The position numbers and the translations under genes are program-made. 64,000 nucleotides of DNA from Pyrenophora tritici-repentis (lineage: Eukaryota > Ascomycota > Dothideomycetes > Pleosporales > Pleosporaceae), in assembly GCF_003171515.1 (NCBI RefSeq), contig NC_089392.1:496001-560000 (forward strand), read 5' to 3'. Shown piece after piece: positions 18,680 to 30,274 of the stretch. The notes below the pieces were generated by a model. It ran no database searches. It saw only the letters and a program-made list of their open reading frames with translations, and was not told the DNA's origin. Numbering within the stretch: position 1 is the first letter of the stretch; every line of letters begins with the position of its first letter.

Positions 18680-19440
18680 GGACATTTCTTCCTCAAGTTA
18701 GGTCAACCAAGACCATGATCTCAATGAAAAAAAGAGCTTGTAGATACAAAGAAACTGTGGGATGACTGGCACCCGTGCAGTTGTGTAGTATCAGTCTTTG
18801 AAAACCTGGCAGGGCCAGGATCAAAGAACGGTTTGAGAACTGTGACAAGGGGAGGCACTCGATGATGCGATCCAGGACAATCCATTGCTATAATCTGGGA
18901 TGGGACTCCGTGAGAAGTGCGATCCATGAGCAACAGGAAGTCAGGGTTTTTGGAGCACCCCATGAGCCGAAGCTATAATCTGGGGGTGGTCCGCGGGCAA
19001 CCTGTTGCTATTATTTGGAAAAGGCACGCTCCATGGGTCCGATCCGTGAGCAACAGGCATCCGCTTTGGGAGAGCAACCCATGAGCTGAGAAAGCTACAA
19101 GGTGGGGGGGGGGGGGGGGGGGGTGCTTCCATGGTCTCGCCGCTATGATCTGGGAAAGGCACGCTCCATGGGTCCGATCCATGAGCGACAAGCCATTTTT
19201 GGGGGGAGTGCACCTAGACAAGTGAAGAGTGCGACTGGAGAAAGAAAGGTGGGAAGGTGGGTGGGGAGGGCAGATTATATAGGCGGCAGCAGGCGCTAGT
19301 GGGCCGGCTATTCTCTGGCCGCCCAGGTGGCTAAGCAGCAGCGCTGAGGCGCGTGGGCGAAGTGAAGGTGAGTGTAGTCACGTGCTTAGTAAATGCTTGA
19401 GAGAGCGAATTAGAAGGCTCGAGTTTGGTAATTGGCAGCA
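18680..19440. repeat. Dispersed repeat copy B with internal tandem units and a G20 run
   Basis: The left block (18690-18790) and right block (19300-19430) match copy A at 3541-4150. The core is different: about three units of roughly 120 bp sharing 'tccatgggtccgatcc' and 'catgagcaacaggca' (18890-19200). A run of 20 G occupies 19104-19123. No coding capacity of its own is seen. Confidence 0.72.
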
Positions 19441-20151
19441 GGTAAGATACCCCGTCAATCATATCGCAAAGAAGAATTGAGAACCCACCAAACGACGTTC
19501 GGAAAAAAGGATAGGCTGCATGCTCATTTTGAGATCAGTTCGGGCTGGAAATAGACTCAGTAGTAGTAACCAAACGACGTCTGCCCGAGCGGTGTAACAC
19601 CGTCCCAGGACGAACATCAAGTACCACCACATCCAAGACAGCATTGAATGCACTGCACACAAGAAAACCATCCATGACAACATCTCTAACATTGCAGCAC
19701 GTAGGCGCATACTGGCATTCATACATACATACAACCCAATCTCTCCCCCCATCCCCTCGTAATGAAAAACTCAAGCAAATGCCCACTACAACAACAGCTA
19801 CACCAGACCCAATGCAGATATGCAAAGGATTTTGAACCGAGATACCCATTTCCCATGTATCCAGTTGCACCAGAGAGACAGAGAATACAAAAAACATGTG
19901 GAGAACAAGCAAAGCAATCCGTCCCAAGACCGGGGGGGTATCAAGTTGATAAAACAGAACAGGGTGAGAAAAGATGATGATGATGATACTTTTCCAAACG
20001 CCTGTCCAGAAGAGAAAGAACGCCCAGGGCTGGTGGTGATGGTGGTAGTAATGGGTACAACAACGATAAATCAGAAAGAAGGAAGGGGCGGAGCGACAAG
20101 AAGAAGAGGAAGAAAAGGTTGTAAGACCAAGTTCATCATCATCCGACTCGA
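19441..20151. other. 3' flank of SPT20
   Basis: Probably 3' untranslated and intergenic sequence. A 210-codon minus-strand frame overlapping the SPT20 stop is low in complexity and is not called. Confidence 0.5.
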
Positions 20152-23082
20152 TCAAACACCACTCCACCCCATGTCGCCACCTTGCTGGCCGCCCTGCTGT
20201 CCCATGCGCTGAGCGTTCTGCTGCGCCTGGCGCATCATCATCATCTGCTGCATCTGCTGTTGCGACATTTGGTTCATGCTTACGCCCTGCATACCGGCGT
20301 TCATTTGTGCGCCTTGCATGCCGCCCATGCCACCATTCATTTGTCCCATTTGTGCCATGTTCATACCCTGCATGTTGCCCATATTATTCACGTTCATGCC
20401 CTGCATACCGCCTTGCATGTTGTTCATTGCGTTCATGTTGCCCATCATGCCTTGAGGGATCTGATTGCCGGCCAAGGCCGCCTGCTGGCGCATCTGCATG
20501 AGTCGACTCTGGTTGGCGGCTTGCTGACGTTGCTGTTGCAGTAATTGTTGGTATTGCTGCATGTGCATGGGATTGTTTGGGTTGACATTTTGCATGCCGT
20601 TCATCTGGCCGGTGTTCATCTGATTGCCCATGCCGGCGTTTTGCATTTGAGCCATCTGTGCCTGTACCTGTTGCTGTTCGCGCTGTTCCCGTTGCTTGAT
20701 TTGCATTTCCATCTGTTGCATCTGCTGCATGATGTGCTGAGGAATGTTCTGAGTGCCGTAGTTTTGCATGATAGTGGCCTTTTGCTGCTGGTACCGCGCG
20801 CGCATCTGCTGCAAACTCATGTTAGCAAAAGTCATGCCTTGTTGGGGCACGTTTTGCTGCATGCCACCTTGGGGCGACATAGCCATATGTTGCTGTTGTT
20901 GCTGTTGTTGCAGTTGACGGAAGTAATGCGCTGCCAGCTGCTGGCGGTACTGCTGGGGGTTCTGGTTCTGGGGCACGCCCTGAGTCTGGATATGTTGGGC
21001 GGCCTTTTGAAATGCGAGTTGTTGCATCTGCTGCTGTTGCGGGTTACCAGGGGACGCACTCTGTTGTTGCAATTGCTGCATTCGCACCTGGTACAAGCGC
21101 TGCTGGTTGAAATTTGGCATCATCTCTGGAGTCATGTTCTGGCCAGGCTGAGAGGCCTGCTGCATCATCATGGGGGTTTGTCCTTGCATGGCAATGGGTG
21201 GGCTGCCCTGGTTCATGCGGCTCGGAGTGGGTGTCATGTTGCGATTCGGCATGGATGCGTTCATAACAGGCGTTCCTTGTACCATGTGCGGTGTACCGGT
21301 GCGGCTCGGGTTCTGCTGCTGGCTGACAGAGCGGGCCATCTGGTTCTGATGGTGAGAAACAGCAGAGGGTGGCCGGGCTGGACTGTTGATGGCCTGGCTC
21401 GAAGCCGTTGGGACCATCGGGGTGCCTCCCATGGGATGCGAGGCTGGGCCGCCAACTCGTGGTGATGCCGCGGATGCTGCCATTGGCGTCTGTTGGCGTA
21501 TAGTTGGCGAGAATTGAGACTGTGTCGCGGATTGAGGCGTGCTCGCAACCTGGGTAGCCGTCGCGGTCGACAACTGGTGCTGTGCTGCAGCAGCTGCCCG
21601 TAACGCTTCGTTCTGTTGGATTTGATTTTGCTGTAACTGGTTCTGTTGCTGTAGCTGGGCCTGGTGCGCCGCCTGTTGGCGGAGGGCTTGTTGACGCTCG
21701 ACAAGTTCAGCCTGCTGTCTGGTTTCGAGCTCTCGTTTCCTCTGGAGTTCGGCCTCCATCTGGGCCTGTCGCTTGGCCTGGGCAACGCGGGCGTCTTCTT
21801 CCTTCTTCCGTCGCTCGGTTTCCTCATGGTTGGCACGGATATTGGCAATGGTCTTGAATCTAGCAAATGTCTGCGAGTTGGCAGCCGCACGCACAGCGTT
21901 ATCATCGTTACCTGTAGCAGCAGCCATCATGACAGCCTGGTATTCATCACCCGCCAACATGAAGCGTTGTAGACCCTGGGCTTCAGCCTCGTCGGCAGCC
22001 AATTCAGCAGTGGTCCTCTTCCGAGTCTTGCGTGGCGGCGCAGGGTTCTTGTTGATGGGATGTGTGATGGCGTCCATGAGCGCAAGCGAGTGGCCGAAGC
22101 TCTTGGTGGGCTCCAGGTACAACGGCGGGCAGGTGGCATTAAGCAGCTCAGCCTCAAACTCGTGCACATTGCTGTCGTCGAGGACCATCTTCTGGCGCTT
22201 TGGACTGGGGCCATTGGAGAAGGTAGGCGTCGAGGGTACTGCGGTCATGGGAGTGGGTGGCATACCGGCAGCTCTGCCCTGAGCCTGCATTCTCTTAAGT
22301 GCAGCGATGTCGGTGACGGGTGTGGAGGCCAGTAACTGCATGTCGGCCAACTGTGACTGCGGGGTCGGAAACAGAACGACTGTCCTGACCTTACCGGGTC
22401 CCGTCTGCTTGTTGGCTGCACCATTCTGGCCAGGCGCTGGCATATTCTCCTTGTCCTCCTTGACCTCGGCCTCCTTGCTCTGGGCACTGGCCTGTGCGGG
22501 CTTCGACTCGGGCTTGTTGACAGGATGAGGCGCAAAAGGCGAGGGGGTAATGAAGTTGTTGTAGTTATGAATAGAGAAGGCACTGCTGGCGCCGTCGCCC
22601 GTGCTGTTGGATTCATCCTTGGGCTTTACACTGTTGGAGCGGAAGTCGTGCACCTCGACGATGAGGCAGTTGTCGTACCAGGGCGTATTGAACTCGTAGA
22701 GATCCTCGACCATGTTGTGAGGCACGACCTTGTCCTTGATAGCCAGGAGAAGCTCGCGCATGGGCCCGGCGTATGCCAGCGTCTCCTGGGAGTCGTTCAG
22801 GCGGAAGTGCTTAGGGTGCAGGTACACGCGGAGCGAAGGCGGCTTTCCCTTGTGCTTTGCCAGAATATCCTGTTGGGTGTAGACTGCAGTGCGCGTTAGC
22901 TGTGCGATACTCATCTGGGCTACCAATGGCGCCGTACCATATTTCCTGGGCTCCTCTGGCTTCACGCTGTCGTCTTCCATGCTGGGCTGCTTGGTCGTGG
23001 CGCGCGCAACGCCAGGACGCTGGGATTCCCGGCGCAATCGGGGAGGCTGCGGCGGGCGAGCAACTGCGACTGGGCCCGACAT
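20152..23082 (-). CDS. spt20: Spt20, SAGA complex subunit
   Basis: A single exon of 976 aa. The Spt20 conserved region is visible from about residue 55: 'PSLRVYLHPKHFRLNDSQE', then 'EFNTPWYDNCLIVEVHDFRS', continuing to 'CPPLYLEPTKSFGHSLALMDAI' at about residue 315. In yeast this subunit holds the SAGA co-activator together and helps recruit it to activators. A charged coiled coil ('ETERRKKEEDARVAQAKRQ') follows, then a very long Gln/Met/Asn-rich tail (about 470-976), typical of transcription co-activators in filamentous fungi. The product should be nuclear. The start at 23082 is the first Met of the frame and precedes a basic N-terminus. A long Leu/His-rich frame on the other strand is only its shadow. 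Confidence 0.9.
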   Translation of the reverse strand: MSGPVAVARPPQPPRLRRESQRPGVARATTKQPSMEDDSVKPEEPRKYGTAPLVAQMSIAQLTRTAVYTQQDILAKHKGKPPSLRVYLHPKHFRLNDSQETLAYAGPMRELLLAIKDKVVPHNMVEDLYEFNTPWYDNCLIVEVHDFRSNSVKPKDESNSTGDGASSAFSIHNYNNFITPSPFAPHPVNKPESKPAQASAQSKEAEVKEDKENMPAPGQNGAANKQTGPGKVRTVVLFPTPQSQLADMQLLASTPVTDIAALKRMQAQGRAAGMPPTPMTAVPSTPTFSNGPSPKRQKMVLDDSNVHEFEAELLNATCPPLYLEPTKSFGHSLALMDAITHPINKNPAPPRKTRKRTTAELAADEAEAQGLQRFMLAGDEYQAVMMAAATGNDDNAVRAAANSQTFARFKTIANIRANHEETERRKKEEDARVAQAKRQAQMEAELQRKRELETRQQAELVERQQALRQQAAHQAQLQQQNQLQQNQIQQNEALRAAAAAQHQLSTATATQVASTPQSATQSQFSPTIRQQTPMAASAASPRVGGPASHPMGGTPMVPTASSQAINSPARPPSAVSHHQNQMARSVSQQQNPSRTGTPHMVQGTPVMNASMPNRNMTPTPSRMNQGSPPIAMQGQTPMMMQQASQPGQNMTPEMMPNFNQQRLYQVRMQQLQQQSASPGNPQQQQMQQLAFQKAAQHIQTQGVPQNQNPQQYRQQLAAHYFRQLQQQQQQQHMAMSPQGGMQQNVPQQGMTFANMSLQQMRARYQQQKATIMQNYGTQNIPQHIMQQMQQMEMQIKQREQREQQQVQAQMAQMQNAGMGNQMNTGQMNGMQNVNPNNPMHMQQYQQLLQQQRQQAANQSRLMQMRQQAALAGNQIPQGMMGNMNAMNNMQGGMQGMNVNNMGNMQGMNMAQMGQMNGGMGGMQGAQMNAGMQGVSMNQMSQQQMQQMMMMRQAQQNAQRMGQQGGQQGGDMGWSGV

Positions 23083-24198
23083 GATGGTGGTGGTGACGGA
23101 GTTGGAGCTTGTGAATATGTCGGTGGGGCGGCGGTGGGACGGGCTTTCCGCCTGGGGAACCAGCGCCGACTGCGGTATGGCTTCCAGTTACCGGAGAAAG
23201 GGCAGGCGCAAGAGTGCGCACGATGCCCGCGGGGATTCTAGCAGTGCGCGAGGGAATGCGCGGCTTGAAAAATGGCTGAGTTTGGACTTCCGTGTCTTGA
23301 CGCGTATGAGATGGGCGACGTGATGTTTGCTGATCCGAGGTGATGCGCCAGTGCCTTGCAACCGCCAAGCCCCGAACCCTGTGTTTCATCCGTTATCACG
23401 TGACTGTCCCTCCAATGACACAACCTCCGAAGCGCCTTGAAGCCAAAACGTCGACATCAAACAGACATGACTACAGGGTCAAACCGTGTACGGGACGTCT
23501 TCCGCGCAGCACCATTTTTTCATTCATGACGCACTCATCACATGTCATCGCAGTTCAAACGTCACACACAGATGAAGCACAGTTGTCAATCATGCCCACT
23601 TCACGTTATGCCCTCCCTTAGCGTTTTTCCCGGGGAACAGAGCACTGGAGAGTACATCAATCGCATCTACCATGTCCGGCCTCTCAAGAACCCGTCACAT
23701 GTCACCAATGCCGCCGCTCTGCACTCGGCCTTTGGCTTTTTCCCAACAACATCAATCGGGCTAGCTTCCAAATCATGCCACAGTGAACCCACATTTACTC
23801 CCAAACAAGAGGCACGGTTGTTTTCAAACGAAATTGTATTTCCAATACCACTAAAAGCTACATAAACCATTCCCAAACAACGTACCTCGCTGCGCGAATG
23901 GAACAAATCGTATATCAATAAATGCGCTCCTATGGCGCTCAGCAAGATCTCGTCTACCTCACCATGCGTTATACCACATAGTCCAAACACATCGACAAGA
24001 AGCGAAAAGGTTATTATTTATTATAAGGGGCATGTGTCGGCAACCCGTCTATAATCCGTGCGGCCATGTGTCGCGTCGGCTGTCGAGTGCTCCAATTGCG
24101 TGATTCATGCCGTGAAGAAACGTGAGAAAGTGCTGAGGGTGGTGAATGTAAAGATGTATTTACTGTTTACATAAGGAAGCTTATCTTGCTCGACTCGC
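23083..24198. other. Intergenic between SPT20 and the wall-protein gene
   Basis: The 5' flank of SPT20 and 3' flank of the wall-protein gene. No supported gene. Confidence 0.5.
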
Positions 24199-26122
24199 TC
24201 AGAGCATGTACAACAAAGCCGCCGCACCAGCCATGAGAGCGACGATGGGCTTGGTGGCCGAGGCAGCGCCGGTGAATTGAGGAGGAGGGGGAACGCCGGT
24301 GGTAGTGGTCGTGTTCTGGTGTGGCCTAGTGTAGGTCGCATTCGGGGGAGGTCCAGCAGGGGGCAGCGACACGACGGGAGCCGGAGGATAAGCGGGAGGT
24401 GAAGACACCGCGGGAGCAGGGGGAGCAGGAGTAGACACCGCAGGCGCCGGAGGGTAAGCAGGCGGCGCTGTAGTGGTCTCCGGGCAAGGGGTAGAGACTG
24501 ACGCTTCAGGGATGTAAGGTGTAGCAGTGGTAGTGGGCTTGCCAGGGGCAGGAGGAGTTCCAGCAGGAGGGTAAGATGGTGGGGCCGATGAGGCGGGCTT
24601 GCCAGGAGCAGGGGGGGTTCCAGCAGGAGGGTTAGATGGCGGGGCCGACGAGGCGGGCTTGCCAGGAGCAGGAGGGGTTTCCACATAGGGAGGGGGAGGA
24701 GCATATGTCGTCACTGGGACCACGGGGTGGGGAGTTGAGGTAGTCTCCTCCTCGCAAGGGGTGGTCTCGGCCGGGGGAGCTGGGTAAGAGGACGTCATCT
24801 TCATGGGGACCACGGGGTGAGGAGTCGAGGTGGACTCCTCCTCGCAAGGAGTGGTAGTCTCAGCCGGGGGAGCTGGGTGAGACTGAGTCGTCATGGGAAC
24901 CACGGGGTGGGGAGTAGAGGTGGACTCTTCCTCGCAAGGGGTGGTAGTCTCAGCTGGGGGAGCTGGGTGGGAAGACGTCATCTTCATGGGGACCACGGGG
25001 TGAGGAGTCGAGGTGGACTCCTCCTCGCAAGGAGTGGTAGTCTCAGCCGGGGGAGCTGGGTGAGACTGAGTCGTCATGGGAACCACGGGGTGAGGAGTAG
25101 AGGTAGTCTCCTCCTCGCAAGGAGTGGTAGTCTCAGCTGGGGGAGCTGGGTGGAAAGACGTCATCTTCATGGGGACCACGGGGTGAGTCGAGGTAGTCTC
25201 CTCCTCGCAGGGAGTAGTGGTCTCCTGAGGAACTGAGTAAGTGGAAGTGCCCTTGACGGGAGTTGGGCTGCTCGTGGTCACAGGAACCGCGGGGTGCGTC
25301 GAGGTGGACTCCTCCTCGCAGGGAGTAGTGGTCTCCTGAGGAACTGAGTAAGTGGAAGTGCCCTTGACGGGAGTTGGGCTGCTCGTGGTCACAGGAACCG
25401 CGGGGTGCGTCGAGGTGGACTCCTCCTCGCAGGGAGTAGTGGTCTCCTGAGGAACTGAGTAAGTGGAAGTGCCCTTGACGGGAGTTGGGCTGCTCGTGGT
25501 CACAGGAACCGCGGGGTGCGTCGAGGTGGACTCCTCCTCGCAAGGAGTAGTAGTCTCCTGAGGAACTGAGTAGGTGGAAGTACCCTTGACAGGAGTGGAA
25601 GTAGTCTTGACGGGAGTTGGGCTGCTCGAGCTCATGGAGGACGAGGATGTAGAATAGGCGGGAACTGAGCTCGAGGCGGGGTGGGTTGGCGGGGCGCTGG
25701 ACTCCTCGTCGCAAGGAGTGGAAGACTCCTTAGGGTAAGAAGGCGTAGAGCTGGAAACAGATACGCTGGTGGTCTTCACGGGGGAAGGAGTGCTGGACGA
25801 CGGCGGAGGAGCATGCGTGGAAGAAGGAGGGGTCGAAGTAGCAGCCGGGGGAGTGCTGCTCTCCTCGCAAGGAGTGGACGTGGGGTGGCTACCAGTCTGT
25901 AACAGTTAGTATTGTACCGACAAGTATGTATTCGAAGAGGCGTCGTACTCCTGAAGGAACATTGTATCCGCCTCCATATCCGCCACCGTATCCACCTCCA
26001 TAGCCGCCTGATGGTGTAGGTGTGTTTGAAGGCGTGTTGTTGTCACCGCCGGAACCGTATCCGCCGTATGGGACAGCGTAAACTGCGCCCACAAGGGCGA
26101 GAGTTGCCATTGAGTACTTCAT
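24199..26122 (-). CDS. GPI-anchored, Pro/Ser/Thr-rich cell-wall protein with tandem repeats
   Basis: Exon 1 (26122-25949) and exon 2 (25896-24199) flank a 52-bp intron (25897-25948) with an ACTAAC branch site, giving 623 aa. A signal peptide (MKYSMATLALVGAVYA) leads into a Gly/Tyr-rich run (GGGYGGGYGGGY). A long Ser/Thr/Pro region, a likely O-glycosylation target, carries two repeat types. One is four near-identical 37-aa units containing 'TYSVPQETTTPCEEESTST'. The other is five or more units of about 29 aa with 'APPAETTTPCEEE'. Each unit brings one cysteine. The C-terminus ends with a small-residue site and a hydrophobic tail ('KPIVALMAGAAALLYML'), a GPI-attachment signal. The likely role is a surface adhesin or structural wall protein (inference). 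Confidence 0.88.
25197..25640 (-). repeat. 111-bp coding tandem repeat (4 units) in the wall-protein gene
   Basis: Units begin near 25197, 25308, 25419 and 25530 and are almost identical in DNA, so unit number could vary between strains by slippage or unequal exchange. Confidence 0.8.
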
Positions 26123-28335
26123 CTTGATTATTACTATTAAGGTAAATTGGTGGATCGATTAGAGTAGATCGAGAGTAGAGATGCAGAACGAGGGTAACAA
26201 TGCAACCGTAACGAGAGAGCTGCTAATGTTGGAGGTCGAGAAGCGATCTGTATTGTGATGCACGACTGAAAAGAAGAGGCTCGGGTGTTCCTGATATATC
26301 CTTCAGGAGATAACCTTACTCCGCACTTGATCAGCCTTCTGGGCAGCCCACCCAGGATGCCCCCCTTCAAAGTCAGTTAGACTCAGGGCGGTCTAACGGT
26401 GGTCCAAAAACCTTATCCACAATTACGTGATCGACATTCGCTCGGCACTCTCAACATGGTGGTTATTCTCGTAATGGAATCGGCGTAATTCTAGAAAACG
26501 AGACTTGTCCAAAAACACGATTATATTTTAAGAACCTCGTTGGTCAATGTTACCCCTGCAACGGACCAAAGACAGGGATGTTGGCGGGCCATTGGCTACA
26601 TCGGCTGTTGGCGGATTACCTAGAGATGGCTGGGACAAACTGGATAGTAAACTTTCGGGAGAGGCTACATCCTGCATGATGTAAACAAACGCGTTGTTGT
26701 CAGAGGTTGACATCGATATCTGTGGCTGGATCCCAACCACCGTACTGAGGGGTGCTGATGTGGCTGCTGGACATGCCAAAAACGTACTCGACAAATTGTG
26801 TATTCGTATATGTTCGTGTATGCAGCATTGAACCTATCAGCAAGTATGCTCGGTTATCGGAGCATGAACGTGCATTGCGGGATTTGGCATGACATGATGA
26901 CATAGCATGCGCGCTTCCACAACCCGCGCACGTGCACGGGTGGTGGCTGTTCGCGTGCAACCGTCGCAATCGATGTGGAGCCCTGAAAGCTTGTTGCCAA
27001 TCACTTCGGCCATCTAGCTTATTTTGTCTGTAGGCTGGGAGCTACAGAGTTGCTGTTCACCCCGGTACTTGGGCCATCTTGCGAGATCACAATTCCGGAA
27101 AGTCTGAACCTCCGAGTTCCCTGCGTCCTGCGTTGTCAGTGCGATAAAAATCTGACTGTGTGGCCCAAGTGCACGGCCATCTAGGAACAAGTCCATGTGT
27201 ATTGGGCGGGTCTGTTTTGGGGCGGCTCACCCTGACGGCGTGGCGTTCAGGTCATCGTATGGCGTTGGAAGTTCAAACAGGCCAACGGTAATGCTATCGG
27301 TTGCAGAAAAACTTATCGAAAGCCATGATGTAGTGATATCTTCCGTTTTTCTGGGCAATACGGTGGACGAGCCGATTAGAGGATGGTAGTGTTCCAAGAA
27401 CCTCTGCCATCAATTGAACGGTGAAGTTACCCCGCAGTATTCGGGTTTTCCGTTTGCGTCGCCGTCCTACCAGCTCTTGCTCTTACTGCCTCTTACGGAA
27501 CTGGGGTCCCACCGCCCTTTTCTTTGAGAGACCTGATCCGGTGTCAGCTAGCTCTGAAAGATTGTACCTGCAGCAGACGTAGATGCCGCCCCAGTTGCTG
27601 GGCTGTTGGTGAGTTGAGTCAATCTGCCCACAAGTGCCGGTTTACGGGTCGGTCCACTCAGCTACTGTTATGACAAAAATAAGACTGGTGGCAAGACGAA
27701 TCACTCCGGCTTACAGTCTAGCATCGGCATGCCGCTTTGCACATCAGCGGCCGCTTACCCGGAGAATTCAGCTCATCGTTCCCCTTGCGCTTGCGCAGGA
27801 GTAGTCTTGTTGATCTCGTCCAAGCTCGTAATCGGGCTGACGACTCCACGCGTCTCCGTCAGACCTCGGCATGCCATGTATGTATGCATGCCATGGCAAC
27901 CAACGATACAACAACACTATTATCAGAGTATTTAGCGACAAGCGCTTTCCTCTGACCGTCACCAGATACTAGGTGTCGGCTGTCACAACACCATAGATGG
28001 TTTGACCGTGACGTAATCGCATCAACCAGGATTTCCGTGGGACCTGTGCTTCGTAGGGCCGAACGTATTATTGATTTTTCGTATTAATGCACCCTCCATT
28101 TATAGCGTGGACTCGTGCATACTAGTACAAGCGGTGTCGGACAGCCTCGGAAACCAACACATGATGTACCTACCCTACTTGCCGTACTCGTATTGATGGC
28201 TCGAAAAAATGAAGCTGGCTGAGTGGTTGAGCGTGCGAAATTAATATAATCCAGCAATAAATTCCTGCTTCTTCCAGAAGGGTGGGATGAGTCAGGCGGG
28301 CGAAATTAAATCTTGAATACGAAAGTCGGCTGCAA
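26123..28335. other. Gene-poor 2.2 kb stretch
   Basis: The 5' flank of the wall-protein gene, then sequence with only short, unsupported ORFs (the longest about 89 codons). No RNA gene, repeat or gene fragment was recognised. Confidence 0.5.
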
Positions 28336-30274
28336 CTACTCGTCGTCATCGCTGTCTGTACCACTGTCCCAGCCTTCATCATATTCTTCTGCGAGTACTT
28401 GCAGGCCATTGCAGAGCGCCTCTCTTTCTTCGATTCCTACTAGCCGCTTGACTAGCTGCTCGACTGCTCGTATCTGCTCGGCGACAGCAGTGCTTGTGGT
28501 GATGCCAGTGTGAACTGCGAGTTTTGTGGCGTTGCCGGTTCCTACGTCGAATATCAATTTGGGGAAGCTGTCGAGAAGCGGGAACAGTAACGGAGCAGTA
28601 TACCTAAGTCTGGTTAGCGCGTTCCTAAGCATAATATACCCAGTCGTACGCTCTATCAAGACCGAGAGAGAAAGAGGTGTGAAAGAACTCTCGATGACGT
28701 ACCTTTGCACTGCAGGCCCACTATAGAATCTGTCATGAGGGTCACGTTCGCTGGCTTCAGATACCGACCATTCTCCTCGAGTAGCCTCGGCTCTCCCAAA
28801 GATGTGCTCTTTCTTCCCTTTTCCACGAGCGGTCCTATAGTCGCGAGTGAAAACGTCAATGTCAAACTTGGCCAATTCGCTGTCCCCCTCGCTCGTTTGT
28901 CTCGATGTAGTCGACCCAACTTTTTCCGCATTCCTGGCTTCATCAAAAGCTTTATCTGACAAGACGTCGGGATCTGCTATGTTCATCTCGAATTTCGCTA
29001 TGCGCCGTTTCCCAGTACTGTTGATGGTATTCTCCAGATCTTGCAGGGTGCCACGCCCGCCCAATGTCGACCTCAGGCGAGAGGACATGGTCATACTCTC
29101 CAGGCCCACAACCTGCAAAGCAGCAATATGCCATAGGGAGGTCGCGTCCAAGGAGAGATAGCTTGGTAACTTGGCTGGACTGTTCGACATTGGTACATAT
29201 ACTGATGACTGTTCGCCTAGTATCTGCAGTGATCGTGCCGAGTTCGCAATTTGCTGCAGTCTTCTCTCCTATATCATGTCAGCATTTGTCTCCTTATCGC
29301 ATTCAATTTACAGGAACGTACCCGAGGAGTGCTTGCATTTGCACCTTGATCGCCCAGACCCCAAGTCCAGATGCTCATCTTGCCGTACTCGTCTCTTAGT
29401 CTCTCAATCCATCCTGACGCCCAGCCTCCCCAAGCATCGTCGACGCCTGTGAAGATCTGAAGTCCTTGGATACCGTCACATTCTTCTACAAAAGGCCGCA
29501 GATCCCTATCGACAAGATCGACCTCTCTTTCGAGCTTCTCAAAGAGTTCCATGCCCACGTCCCAGCTTTCGAAGGGCATGAGCTTGTCGTTGACATCGAA
29601 CTCGGACAGCTGGACAATTGACTTTGGGTGGTAATAGACGCGACTGTAATCAGACCAGTAGCGAACAGATGATGTACTGAGTTGGGGAGGTTCAATGCCG
29701 GCATCCAGGTGCTCCTGATAGGCAGACTGTGGGATAGTCTCAGCAGCGCGCTGTACAATAGGCTTGGAAGGCCAAACGCCGGGTTGATCTAGAATGCTTC
29801 TATCGTCTTCGGCCTCGTACAAGGCGTTGATCTTTCTCATACTACCAAAAGCGCCCTTGAGGTCATATATGAGGGTCCTTGGTGTGAAAGTGTCGAAACC
29901 ATCTGGGGCAACTCCAGGCCTGAAAAGGATGTCATGGTTGACAGGTGACTCGGCTTCAGGTGGGTATGTGAAGTAGGACTCCTAGAAAAGTTAGAGAGTG
30001 TCGGGTTAGATTTCGCATCAAAGTGTTTGGAAATGGTATTCAGCGGTAAGTAGAAGATGTGTTGAGCAAGTTTAAGGTCAGGAGAGCACACCATCCCAAT
30101 TTAATGATAACATGATAAGCAAGAAACACATCGCAATATGCGCAAATTGGTAGGGTGCTGTGAAATTGGGTGTTCAGTAATTCGCCGAAATTTCGCACTT
30201 GCCTGTGTATTCCAGAAATGAGTTCCGAGATAGTTGCTCTGCTTGCCGAACTGTAGAGTCACGATCTCGTGCAT
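28336..30274 (-). CDS. dml1: DML1/Misato family protein (mitochondrial inheritance)
   Basis: Four exons: 30274-30203, 29981-29322, 29268-28703 and 28603-28336, giving 521 aa. The start 'MHEIVTLQFGKQSNYLGTHFWNTQ' joined to 'ESYFTYPPEAE' is the Misato segment, a tubulin-like N-terminus. Further on, 'TPRTLIYDLKGAFGSMRKINALY' and the acidic end 'EGWDSGTDSDDDE' are typical. In yeast DML1 is essential and linked to partition of mitochondria and mtDNA. Intron 1 (29982-30202, 221 bp) uses a GC donor (CAG/GCAAGT), set by the conserved NTQ-ESYF joint. The last intron (28604-28702, 99 bp) is a multiple of three without stops, so retention would insert 33 residues. PRP18 lies 322 bp upstream on the same strand. 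Confidence 0.9.

Noticed and set aside
19535..20167. 210-codon minus-strand ORF
   Set aside because: Overlaps the SPT20 stop and its 3' flank; composed of low-complexity Ser/His/Ile/Val runs with no domain.
20182..21465. Long plus-strand frames rich in Leu, His and Val
   Set aside because: Antisense shadow of the Gln/Met-rich SPT20 coding region; CAG/CAT-rich codons leave the opposite frame open.
24105..25714. Alternative-frame ORFs in the wall-protein repeats (24105-24704, 25133-25714)
   Set aside because: Out of frame with the signal peptide and GPI tail; they are produced by the repeated codons.
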